DNA of 10,000 bases from Penaeus vannamei (Eukaryota > Arthropoda > Malacostraca > Decapoda > Penaeidae): assembly GCF_042767895.1 (NCBI RefSeq), contig NC_091553.1:25977097-25987096 (forward strand), in the 5' to 3' direction. The position numbers were made by a program, and so were the translations under genes. Numbering within the stretch: position 1 is the first letter of the stretch; each line of letters begins with the position of its first letter. Positions 1 through 9,082 of this stretch are shown here, in pieces. The notes under the pieces were generated by a model. The model did no database searches and had not been told where the DNA came from. It saw only the letters and a list, made by a program, of their open reading frames with translations.

Positions 1-1
1 T

Positions 2-583
2 CCGTCCATGAGAGGTCTCCCGAAGGTGCTCAAGCCAGGTGTACCGATGAGACCCATCACTTCTGGCATTGGCAGCGCTCCCCATCGCCTGGCGAAGTGT
101 TTGGCGAAACCCCTCTCCGCCTTCATGGGAGTCATCAGTGATTCCCACCTCAAGAACTCTGGGGACCTCATCAGACGTCTTCAGAGTTTTGTTTATAAAA
201 ATAAGAAGATGGCTAGTTTTGATGTTAAATCCCTTTTTACGAATGTACCCACAGATGGAGCAATCTGGGCAGTTGAGAGGGTAACAGGTTCCATGGCAGA
301 TGACGAACTTCCGCTGCCTAAGCACCACTTCATAACCCTCGTGAAGTTGTGTGTGGACTTCGGATTCTTCGAGTTCGCAGGGGAAGAGTACCAGCAAATC
401 AGCGGTCTTGCCATGGGCTCCCCTCTGAGCGCGGTCCTGGCCTGCCTCTTCATGGAGACATTAGAAAGGGACCACTAATAGGACATAATCGTCAGGCATT
501 CGACGTGGCTCCGTTACGTAGATGACGTCCTCGCCATCGTCCCCACAAGGTCGTGTTTACACCGTATGCTGACGCGGCTGAAC
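2..583 (+). pseudogene. PLE reverse transcriptase, fingers and palm part (broken)
   Basis: This is the template-copying domain of the PLE reverse transcriptase. It is open in frame 2 from the window edge, and the ATG at 8 is internal rather than a start. Counting residues from that ATG, the fingers motif PKVLKPGVPMRPI is near residues 5-17 and continues into IGSAPHRLAKCLAKPLS. Motif A, SFDVKSLFTNVP, has its catalytic Asp at residue 72 (codon 221-223). Motif B, GLAMGSPLS, starts at residue 133 (404). TAA at 476-478 and TAG at 479-481 then interrupt the reading. The same frame resumes with DIIVRHSTWLRYVDD, and the YVDD catalytic box lies at 515-526. Similarity in this frame ends near the Asn codon 581-583, where the reading jumps to frame 1. 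The three catalytic aspartates are still encoded, which points to a fairly young inactivation. Confidence 0.9.
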
Positions 584-1195
584 TCCAGTTCACCGTGGAG
601 GAGGAAATGGATCAGAAGTTACCTTTCCTGGACACTCTGATCCATCGGGATGACGACGGCCTACGTTTCTCTGTATATAGAAAGCCTACGAATAAAGACG
701 ATTATATCCATCATTACCCCGCCCACAGCAGTAAAACAAAATCTGGGGTTGTAATTGGCTTCTTTCTCCGGGCACTGAGGATCTGCAGCCCTGAGTTTCT
801 TGAGACTGAGGTTTCATATGTAATTAATTCTTTTATGCAACATAAGTACCCAAAAGGTCTCCTGCTAAACCTCAGGAAGAAGGAGGAGAACATACTTGCA
901 AGATCAACCCCAGTGACATCCTCTGACTTCCTCATACTGCCTCCATGTAACGTTTCCCAGGCGATCAGCAAGTACTTTAGAAAAACAGTGAAAATATCCA
1001 GCACATCCGGGGAAAAGATACATGATCTGATACAAGACAAGAAGCAATTGAAAAGCAACCCCAACAGTGCAGTATATCGCCTACCCTGCAGCGGTTGCAA
1101 TAAGGCCTATTTTGGTGAAACAGGACGAGGCTTCAACACCAGGATCATCGAACATCGAGCCGACGTCCGTCACCACAGGACTTCCAATGCCATAT
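583..1195 (+). pseudogene. PLE reverse transcriptase C-terminal part plus truncated GIY-YIG endonuclease
   Basis: This continues the element in frame 1, starting at LQFTVEEE. The GTG at 553 that opens the frame is not a biological start. The segment LPFLDTLIHR, RFSVYRKPTNKDDYIHHYPAHS, KSGVVIGFFLRALRICSPEF and KYPKGLL is the post-palm and thumb-like part of PLE RTs. A linker with many Lys and Ser residues follows. The endonuclease starts at VYRLPC (codon 1072, GIY-equivalent), with a CSGC cysteine pair. YFGETGR at about 1108-1128 is the YIG-equivalent, and R..EH at 1141-1155 is the next conserved block. Similarity ends after RHHRTSNAI near 1195. A complete GIY-YIG domain would extend further, to a catalytic Glu and a C-terminal segment that I cannot find here. 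The frame stays open to the stop at 1396-1398, but residues after 1195 look unrelated to the family. Confidence 0.85.
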
Positions 1196-1444
1196 ATCTA
1201 CCAGCTCCTATGTATTTTCTCTTATGTGTCACTGCGGCGAGTCTAACGCCATCCTGTTACATTACTTGCAGAATTGTGTACACACAATTTCTGAGGCAGG
1301 GACCACCCACCACAGCCGCCGGGCTGGTAAAAAGGGTCTGCAACATGCTTACCCCGTGGCAGCTGGATCGCTTGCTTGCAATCCAGCCACCGCAATAAGC
1401 ATGCAGTTCAAAGAAAACATCTAACTAGAAATAGTTAACACAGG
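1196..1444 (+). other. unrecognised segment replacing the end of the PLE endonuclease
   Basis: After the GIY-YIG start, frame 1 reads YLPAPMYFLLCVTAASLT and onward, which has no recognisable domain. Frame 3 over the same bases reads LMCHCGESNAILLHYLQNC from about 1221. Its C-x-C...H...C spacing faintly resembles the Cys/His tail seen after the RT of some non-LTR elements. Either frame could be chance. The segment may be a piece of another element joined to the PLE by recombination or template switching, or a diverged PLE tail with several indels. I cannot separate these without homologous copies. Confidence 0.45.
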
Positions 1445-1488
1445 CCGGGCCACTCCACAGAAAAGGCCCGGGCGAAGCATGACTTCGC
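1445..1488 (+). other. two back-to-back hairpins in the PLE 3' non-coding region
   Basis: CCGGGCC (1445-1451) pairs perfectly with GGCCCGG (1465-1471) across a 13-nt loop. GCGAAG (1472-1477) pairs perfectly with CTTCGC (1483-1488) across a 5-nt loop, CATGA. The second stem begins on the base after the first one ends, so the two could stack coaxially in RNA. The position between the coding part and the hammerhead-like motif suggests a structured 3' UTR element, perhaps for RT recognition. That role is inference. Confidence 0.6.
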
Positions 1489-1516
1489 AAATCTAACTGA
1501 ACTGAATTGAACTCTT

Positions 1517-1563
1517 ATGTATATATTTCTGATGAAGACGTAATCGAAACCGGTCAAATACAT
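1517..1563 (+). ncRNA. candidate hammerhead ribozyme of the PLE terminal repeat
   Basis: All core bases of a hammerhead are present in order: CUGAUGA (1529-1535), GAAA (1546-1549) and GUC (1553-1555), with predicted self-cleavage between C1555 and A1556. Stem I forms from TATTT (1524-1528) with AAATA (1556-1560), and continues as ATG (1517-1519) with CAT (1561-1563) around a TATA bulge. Stem III is minimal: A1549-U1554 closes the self-complementary tetranucleotide CCGG. Minimal type I hammerheads with a very short stem III are known from PLEs. Stem II is weak: between 1536 and 1545 only G1537-C1545 and A1538-U1544 pair, A1536 is unpaired, and C1539 faces A1543. This copy may therefore be slow or inactive. 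Confidence 0.62.
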
Positions 1564-1786
<223 letters not shown>

Positions 1787-1800
1787 CACACACAAATACA

Positions 1801-1858
<58 letters not shown>

Positions 1859-1883
1859 CACACATATATACATACATATACAT

Positions 1884-2475
<592 letters not shown>

Positions 2476-2514
2476 CATATATATATATATATACATACAT
2501 ATATATATATATAA

Positions 2515-2546
2515 AAGTATATGTATATGTACATATACATACATAC

Positions 2547-2552
<6 letters not shown>
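2515..2552. repeat. palindrome module, copy 3
   Basis: The core matches copy 1, but the module is preceded by AA rather than plain TA units. It is followed by (TA)n up to copy 4, which starts 114 bp downstream. It lacks the GT-rich tail, as copy 1 does. Confidence 0.9.
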
Positions 2553-2628
<76 letters not shown>

Positions 2629-2631
<3 letters not shown>

Positions 2632-2718
2632 TATATGTATATGTACATATACATACATACATATGTATATATATATATATACATGTATATATGCATCTGT
2701 GTGTTGTGTGTGTGTGTG

Positions 2719-2726
<8 letters not shown>
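2629..2726. repeat. palindrome module, copy 4, with GT-rich tail
   Basis: The core and tail match copy 2, displaced by 471 bp. The tail again has TACATG, TATATATGCATCTG and a GT-rich stretch. Small differences lie in TA and GT unit counts. Confidence 0.9.
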
Positions 2727-2760
<34 letters not shown>

Positions 2761-2777
2761 TATATTTATATATATAC

Positions 2778-2828
<51 letters not shown>

Positions 2829-2851
2829 CATACATATATATATATATATAG

Positions 2852-2882
<31 letters not shown>

Positions 2883-2899
2883 TATATATATATACATAC

Positions 2900-2988
<89 letters not shown>

Positions 2989-3000
2989 ATACACACACAC

Positions 3001-3504
3001 GCATATATACATATATGCACACATGCTCATATCATACTCACTCACGCACATTGTCGCTACATCTATCGTCTTCACTGTTAACCTGACGACCACTCCAATT
3101 ACCACTGTCTTCAGTGCGGCAGCTTTTAGATCGCGGCGCCAGATTTCCCTCGAGCCTCATCCATCTGGACGGAGGTAGTTGAAAGAGGGCGGGCGGTTTC
3201 CGTAGATTTTGTGGTCGGGCTCCTGCGCTGGGAGACATGCTTTAATATTACGGTCAATTTAACAAGGCGGATATCTACACGCAGTATGTACGCTCCACTG
3301 GATTTATGTGCTGCTACTCGACCTTAATGAACTTTTTTCTGTGTATTTTATTTTCTCTTTCTTTTTCATTTATCTTTTTTATTGTATGTTGGGGGTCGTA
3401 AGGATTAACCGAGTCATTTGTTCTACTCGTTCCCTTCGTTAGTAAAAATGCTGCTGCGAGGAATTTCATTTTTTGTTATATACATCTTCATATTTTTTCT
3501 CGCT
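3001..3504. other. mixed-composition interval, no gene recognised
   Basis: Positions 3040-3240 have normal complexity and are GC-richer than the surroundings, with several CpGs (for example GATCGCGGCGCC near 3129). Positions 3240-3500 become T-rich. A 66-codon frame on the minus strand (3038-3238) has no domain, no signal peptide and no recognisable family. There is no tRNA-like box, no terminal inverted repeat and no RT fragment that I can identify. It may be ordinary intergenic DNA or an old unrecognised element. Confidence 0.5.
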
Positions 3505-3725
3505 ATGTTAATATATGAAGGTACCTATATTAAGGATAATGAAAATTATAATGACATTAACAAAGACAATATCGTTGCTGATAATTGAAATGATAATGAT
3601 AGTAACAATGATAATGATATGGTTAGTAGTAACAACAATTCTGCCAATGATGGGGTTGATGGTGGTAACAAGGATAATTATGATTGAAAGAGAAATGACA
3701 ATTGTGAAAGTAACAATAAAATAAA
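3505..3725. repeat. degenerate GAT/AAT-type trinucleotide repeat
   Basis: Irregular runs of AATGATAATGAT-like triplets with AAC and GTA variants. It has the same style as the larger array at 4627-5710 and ends in a purine-rich stretch. Confidence 0.75.
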
Positions 3726-4186
3726 CAAGAGCAGCAACTTCAATAAAGGATCAAAGACCACAAAACTCCCTTTCAATAGCGGAGAAATCAAAGAAAAACG
3801 AGGAAAAAGTAAATGAAACTTTCGCTCGTGATTGGACGAGTATAAAAATCCAGAGAGGTTCAAATTGCAAAACCTTCTTCTTGCACTGCTTGGACATTGC
3901 TTCCTTTAAGGTCTTGGCAAGAAGAGTCAGTCAGGAAGCCGAAGGAAGGAGGAACAAGGAGACACGAAGAATGCATAGATCATTATGGAAGATGATAGTG
4001 ATAATTAAATGGGTGCAGCTTGATAATGCATTTCAAAGGGTCCAGCTTGTTAGGCTGCGTTGTGCAATGTATGAACATCATGGATGACTGGAATAGACAG
4101 GGATAATATACGTGTGACAAAGAGAAACAGAGACTGAGAGCAACCAACAGACTGTGACAAAAGCAGCGTGAATGTGAATGAGTGAT
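3726..4186. other. purine-rich interval without a recognisable gene
   Basis: The interval is A- and G-rich DNA leading into the GA tract. TATAAAAAT at 3841-3849 sits 8 bases downstream of ATTGG, the reverse of CCAAT. No convincing start or gene follows: the frame 3881-4087 encodes 68 residues with no recognisable family. I see nothing else here. Confidence 0.4.
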
Positions 4187-4331
<145 letters not shown>

Positions 4332-4376
4332 TGAGAGAAAGAGAGGGAGAGCGAGAACGATAGATAAATAAGCAGA

Positions 4377-4394
4377 GACAGACAGACAGACAGA
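4377..4394. repeat. (GACA)n short tetranucleotide repeat
   Basis: Four and a half GACA units follow the decayed end of the GA tract. Degenerate GACA-like words continue to about 4407. Confidence 0.8.
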
Positions 4395-4486
4395 ACAGAC
4401 AAGACAAAGATTGAAAACATAAAAATGAAACATTACACATGTGTTGCGTATGTATGTGTGCGAAAGCCTGTCTATGCTAACCTCTA

Positions 4487-4546
4487 AACCATTTATAATA
4501 ACGCTGAACCACTTGTAATAACACTATACCACTTAACTAATAATGA
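4487..4546. repeat. three degenerate tandem copies of a 20-nt unit
   Basis: The units 4487-4506, 4507-4526 and 4527-4546 share the pattern ACCAnTTnTAATAA. The first two are clearly alike and the third is more diverged. The surrounding 4408-4626 holds no gene that I can see. Confidence 0.55.
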
Positions 4547-4626
4547 TTGCGTTTTAAGCATAATAGTCAATAAGTTATCTTGAGGATTCTATGTAAGAAA
4601 GGGGCAGTGGGAAGTGAAAAGAGTGC

Positions 4627-5710
4627 ATTGTTGATGGTATTATTGCTGATGCTGATAATGACGATGATAGTGATGATATCAATAAACAATTCGGGATAGT
4701 AATAATAGAAATACTACAACTACTAATGAAAATAATGATGACAATGAGAAAGTTAATGCCAATATTGGTGATAATAAGGATAATGAAAATGACAACAATA
4801 ATAACAATTATAGTAATAGTAATGATAGTGATGATGATAATGATAGTGATGATGATATTGATAATGATAGTAACAGCAGCAATAAATACAACAGTGATAA
4901 TGATTATAATGATAATAATATTGATAATGATGATAATGATATTCATAAAGATAATGATAATAAAGCAACTAACAATAAAATTGATAATGATAAAAGCAAC
5001 AATGATAATAGCAATGATAATCGTAATGATAACAATTGCAACAATGATATTGATGGTGATAACAATAATGATAATGATAATGACAATAATGATAATAATA
5101 ATCAAGACGGTGATGATTGTAATATTGTTAAGAATAATGGCAATGATGATAATAGTAATGATTATAATGATAGTAATAATAATGATAACAATAGCAATAA
5201 TGATAATAAGAATAGTAACAACAATAATAGTTATAACAATAATGATAAGGATTATCATGGTTATAATGATAGCAATGGTAATGGTAATCATAATGATGAT
5301 GATCATAATTTTCATTCTAATAATGATAATGATAATAAAATTAACAACAAATTTAATGGTAATGATATAATGTCAATGATGATGATAATGACAGCAGTAA
5401 TAATCATAATGATGATAATAATGGTTATGATGATGATGATAATAGCATTGAATATAATGATGGTAATAATAATAACAAAGGCAATGACAGTACTAACAAC
5501 TGGTAATGCTGATAAGGATAATATTATATTATTGATAGTAGTAGCGGTTCTGGTCGTTGGAGTAATAATCATAATGATAATGATACTACATCTACTACTA
5601 CTACGCTCTCCACGACTAATATTACTACTACTACTAAGGATGATAGTAATAACACTAATAATACTAACAATAACAGCAATGATTATAGAAACAACAAAGA
5701 AAGTGATGCT
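4627..5710. repeat. long degenerate GAT/AAT-type trinucleotide array
   Basis: About 1.1 kb is built from GAT, AAT, AAC and GTA triplets with frequent single-base variants and phase shifts. Most complementary-strand words are ATT and ATC. Near 5586-5640 the unit changes to ACT/CTA triplets. The array stays open in long frames on both strands because GAT and AAT triplets translate as Met, Ile, Asp or Asn. The resulting Ile- and Met-rich proteins (for example minus strand 4575-5315, plus strand 4726-5370) should not be taken as genes. Confidence 0.92.
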
Positions 5711-5924
5711 ACCAAAGAGAAATCTGTAATATACTTTAGTACCCAAGTATCATTTTACGAATATGTGGACGAAAAAGAGACATATATATCGCGTTTTATT
5801 TTTTTAGAATTAAAGGGAGCGAATCATACCTTCAGCACAGTATCAGACATCACAGTTTAGTGCAGTGTCATAGTAACATGAGCTGGACATATTAAGCATG
5901 TTTTATAATAATCTTGTTGTGTGG
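5711..5924. other. AT-rich interval, nothing recognised
   Basis: This is DNA of ordinary complexity between two repeat arrays. No open frame of note, RNA gene or inverted repeat is visible. Confidence 0.5.
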
Positions 5925-6743
5925 AGGAAACATAGTGATTGAAGCCGTGATAGGAAAACTGATTGAAATAATTTTATGAAAATAGTTAAGGAATCGATTA
6001 TTCACTTAGTGGTTTGAATAATGATGAATAATGGTGACTGAAACAATGAAGAAGCGATGAAGGAAACTAGTTGAGACAGTGCAAAAACAGTGATTAAGAG
6101 CGTAAAACAGTGACTGAGACAACGAAAACAACGAGTGACAGTGATATACCGAAAACAGTGAAGGAAACAGTGATTCCAACAGAGGAAAACAATTAGCAGT
6201 AAGTAATACAAATAGTGAAAGCAATGGTTAGACACTACTAGGAATGGTTCTGGAAAGCGTTAGGAAAATAGTGACATACACTGAAAACAACGGATGAGAA
6301 GCTGCCTCAAATGCCTCAATGTGGAAAACGATAATTCAGACAGTGAAAAAGTGTTTCAGAGACTAAAAAAACTGATGGGAACTCTACTGGAAACAGTGAC
6401 GAAAGCAGTAATTCGATCAGTGAAAAAACATCGATTTTTACACAGCCAAAAAATGGTGATTGAGATAGTAGAACAATGATTGAAGACCTGCCGGAAATAG
6501 TACTTTAAACCGTGATATAGACAGTGAAAAGCAGTGATTCAAGCACTTTCGGAAACGGTAATTCAGACAATGAAAAAATCGATCATTATGGAAATGGCGA
6601 TTGAACCAGTGAAGAGAACAATTATTGAAACAGTGATGGAAATGGGGAATGCAACTGACATAAATGGGGACGCAAACAGCAAGGGAAACAGTGATTCACC
6701 CGATGAAGAAAACATTGAAGATACCGATAACGGAAAGGGCAAG
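5925..6743. repeat. degenerate minisatellite of AACAGTGA-like units
   Basis: Words such as AACAGTGA, ACAGTGATT, GAAAACAGTG and GAGACAGTGA recur at irregular spacings of roughly 10 to 25 bases through this stretch, always in the same orientation. The + strand is purine-rich. Indels keep breaking the frame in its first half. The pattern merges smoothly into the regular 12-nt array that follows, so the two are probably one old array with a young end. Confidence 0.75.
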
Positions 6744-6863
6744 GGAAACAGTGAAGGAAACAGCAAGGAAAACAATGAAGGAAACAGCAAGGGAAGCAGT
6801 GAAGGAAACAGCAAGGGAGGCAGAGAAGGAAACAGCAAGGGAGGCAGTGAATCAGCCAGTGAA
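6744..6863. repeat. 12-nt minisatellite with 24-nt higher-order period
   Basis: Ten 12-nt units run without a gap. GGAAACAGCAAG occurs exactly at 6756, 6780, 6804 and 6828, every 24 bases. The alternate units (6744, 6768, 6792, 6816, 6840) vary around GGAAACAGTGAA, and the last unit, at 6852, is diverged. A frame open from 6534 to 6977 reads this as repeated GNSK and GNSE tetrapeptides within a 147-residue low-complexity protein. It has no domain and its start is not supported, so I do not call it a gene. Confidence 0.92.
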
Positions 6864-6994
6864 AAAGCAGTGAAGAAAGCAGCGATCGAGGCAGCGCCGC
6901 CGCTGGAGCGCGGGCGTCCCAGGTGCCCGGGCTGCGATGATTCGAACACATTCGCTAGATTCGGATTTGATCCATGAGGACCATCTGGGGCTTT

Positions 6995-7150
6995 CAACCC
7001 CCTCCCCCTCCCCCTCAGACCCCTCCCCCTCCCCTCCTCTCCCACCAGACCCTTATCCGCCCTCCCTCCTTCCCTCCCTCCCCTCTTCCCGATTATCCTC
7101 CTCCCTCCCCTCCTCCTCCTCCTCCTCTCCTTTCTTCTCCTCCTCAGAGG
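6995..7150. repeat. C-rich pyrimidine tract
   Basis: Clustered C4-C5 runs at 6998-7036 are separated by one or a few bases. CCTCCCT words and a TCC repeat (7110-7127) follow. The complementary strand has more than four G4-G5 runs close together, suiting a G-quadruplex. No gene is visible. Confidence 0.85.
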
Positions 7151-7200
7151 CGGAGGCCGATTATTAAAACTTTTTGTGTTGAAATGTTTTCACGTCATCT

Positions 7201-7217
7201 GTCTCCGTCGCGGAGAC
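7201..7217. other. perfect short inverted repeat (hairpin)
   Basis: GTCTCCG (7201-7207) is fully complementary to CGGAGAC (7211-7217) across the 3-nt loop TCG. It is GC-rich and lies between the C-rich tract and a CG/CA-rich run leading into (TA)n. Confidence 0.75.
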
Positions 7218-7233
7218 ACGCGCGCACGCACAC

Positions 7234-7247
7234 ACATATATATGATA

Positions 7248-7331
<84 letters not shown>
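7234..7331. repeat. (TA)n microsatellite with GATATGATA edges
   Basis: A (TA)n block from about 7251 to 7328 is flanked on both sides by TATGATAT-like words. A short CGCGCACGCACACACA run precedes it. Confidence 0.93.
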
Positions 7332-7332
<1 letters not shown>

Positions 7333-7428
7333 ATCCTTTTAAGTGGCTCTATCCTGAATATAACTATATTTTTCTGTATGCCCTATATCTGTCTTTATCA
7401 TCCTCCCTTCTATTGAAACTTTAAAGGC

Positions 7429-7450
7429 AAAAAAAAAAAAAAAAAAAAAA
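7429..7450. repeat. A22 homopolymer followed by AAAG-rich purine run
   Basis: Twenty-two As are followed by a GAAAGAAAG-type run to about 7486. An A-tract like this can mark the 3' end of a retroposed copy. The upstream 100 bases (7332-7428) show no tRNA-like boxes or RT sequence, so a retroposon is not supported. Confidence 0.85.
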
Positions 7451-7599
7451 CAGGAAGAAAGAAAGAGAAAGAAAAAGAAAGAAAAGTGACGTAAGAAATT
7501 TCAGAAGCACACACACACACAAATGTTTCTTCAAAGTCTCTGCCTGATGTCTTATACTTTGTAATAATTTCTCTTCTTATTTCTGCACGCTTCTGTGTT

Positions 7600-8403
7600 T
7601 TCATTCGTATTTCTCTTCCTCTTCTCTGTTAATTTTTCCCCTTTCTATGTATATCTATTCTGCTTCTTCTCTTACCCCTATCTTTAGTTCCATTTTCCTT
7701 TTTTCTCTCCACTTTCGTTCTCCTCTCCTTTCTTCTTTTCTTCTCTTTCCACTTTCCTCCCCTTCTCTTCCTCCTCCTCTTTCTTTTGCTTCTCATCTGC
7801 TTTTCTCTCCTCCTCCTCCTCCTGTTCCCTCTCTTCTTCCTTCTCCTCCCTCTCGCATTTTTCTGGTTATTACTTCGTTTATCCCTTTTCCCTCCTCCTA
7901 CTCTTCCTCCTCTCTTCCATCTGCTCTCTCATTCTCTTCTTCTTTTCCTTCTCATTCTTCTGCCTTTCCAATCGCCACTTCTTCTATTCTCTCCGTTGAT
8001 TTCCCACTTCCCTTCTTTCTCTCTTTCTTCCTTTGACTTTCTCCTTTCTCTCATCCTCCATTTTTTCACTCTATCCGTCCTTGCCTTCTCCTCCTCTCTC
8101 TGCCTCTCCTCTCTTGACATCCTCTACCGTTTCATCCTCACCTTTTGACTTCATTCCTCACTTTTAATCTGCCATCTTCCCGCCCCTCCCTTTTCTCTCT
8201 CTTCTCTCCCTCCCTTCCTCTATTTCCTCCTCCGCTCTCTCGTTTACCTTAGTTTGAGTTCTTCCATCCCCTCCTATTCTCTTGCCTCTTTCATCCTACT
8301 CCTCTTACTCCCTTTCTTTATTTGTCTCAGTGCTCACCTTCTCTCTTCCTTCTTCCCTTCCCCCTCTTTTTATCTCCTCTCATCCTCTTCTCTTCTTCCT
8401 CCT
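7600..8403. repeat. long polypyrimidine-rich tract, first part
   Basis: About 800 bases are strongly dominated by C and T on the + strand, in TTCTCTTCC, CCTCCTCC and CTCTTTC words without one fixed unit. Frames through it yield Ser-, Leu-, Phe- and Pro-rich chains (for example 7647-8036) with no domain. They reflect composition rather than coding. Confidence 0.88.
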
Positions 8404-8491
8404 ACCTTCGAGAGGCTTCTTCACCCGCGTCAAGGATCTCTGCTCGTTAATAAGGCGTTGGAAATGGGTCCTACGAAGGCAAGGCCGGGAT
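8404..8491. other. mixed-sequence island inside the pyrimidine tract
   Basis: This is a block of balanced composition beginning CCTTCGAGAGGC and including CTCGTTAATAAGGCGTTGG. It differs sharply from the pyrimidine DNA on both sides. No domain or RNA signature is recognised; it may be a remnant of the original unexpanded locus or a small insertion. Confidence 0.5.
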
Positions 8492-9082
8492 ACCTCCCCT
8501 CTTCCCCCTCCTTCCCCTTCCCTTCGGCCTTCCCTTTCCTCCATCAGCGTCTATCTCTCTTCCCTCTTTTCCTTTCAGTCTCCCCTTGCTTCTAGTCAAC
8601 TCTTACTTCTTCCTTATATTTCCTCTATTCTTCCCCTTTCTTCCTTAAACTCTCCACATGGGCGCCCTGCCCTTACTCCCCTCCCTCTCCATCATGGTCT
8701 CGCCTCCCTTCTCTCCCTTTCCATTGTGACATCACCTCCCTTCCCTCCCTTTCCTTCGTGACTTCCCCTTCCCTTCCGTCACCATCCTCTTACTCTCCCT
8801 CGTGATTTCCCCTCCCTTCCCTCCCTTTTTTTCGTGACCTCCTCCCTTTCTCTTTAGCCCCTCCCCCTTCCCTCCCGTCTCTTCCTCTTTACTCCTCTTA
8901 CCCTTCACTCATCCTCCCTCGACCTCCCCTTCCTCCCCCAGCCCCTTGCTCCCCTCGCCTCTTTCCCCCCCACATCCAGGGGCTTCCCCTCCTTTCCTTC
9001 AGCCTCCCTCCTCCCCTAATCCCCCTCCTTCCCTCCAGTTCTGTCTCCACCCCCCACTCCCCTCCCCCCGTGACCTCCTCGC
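8492..9082. repeat. long polypyrimidine-rich tract, second part, with spaced GTGA words
   Basis: The C/T-rich strand continues as CCCTTCCCTCCCTTTCC words. Near 8725-8840 it forms a loose minisatellite in which TCGTGA-like words recur at about 8726, 8758, 8802 and 8834, separated by CCTCCCTTCCCTCCCTTT. C-runs become longer towards 9070. No gene is visible. Confidence 0.85.

Noticed and set aside
3038..3238. 66-codon minus-strand frame in the mixed-composition interval
   Set aside because: Short, no recognised motif, no splice or start context. Kept only as part of the unassigned interval.
3829..3849. ATTGG followed by TATAAAAAT as a core promoter
   Set aside because: Such words are common in AT-rich DNA and no plausible gene follows downstream.
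4575..5370. Ile-rich 246-codon minus-strand frame and Met/Ile-rich 214-codon plus-strand frame, resembling membrane proteins
   Set aside because: The hydrophobicity comes from ATT, ATC and ATG triplets in the GAT/AAT array. Both strands are open, which composition predicts.
6563..7045. 160-codon minus-strand frame with Leu-Pro-Leu-Leu-Phe-Pro-Ser repeats
   Set aside because: It is the antisense reading of the 12-nt minisatellite and the C-rich tract, with no domain or supported start.
7332..7450. SINE ending in the A22 run
   Set aside because: No A-box or B-box promoter words, no tRNA-like head and no target-site duplication could be found.
7647..8761. Ser/Leu/Phe/Pro-rich frames of 113 to 159 codons
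   Set aside because: They are the composition effect of the polypyrimidine tract; overlapping frames are equally open.
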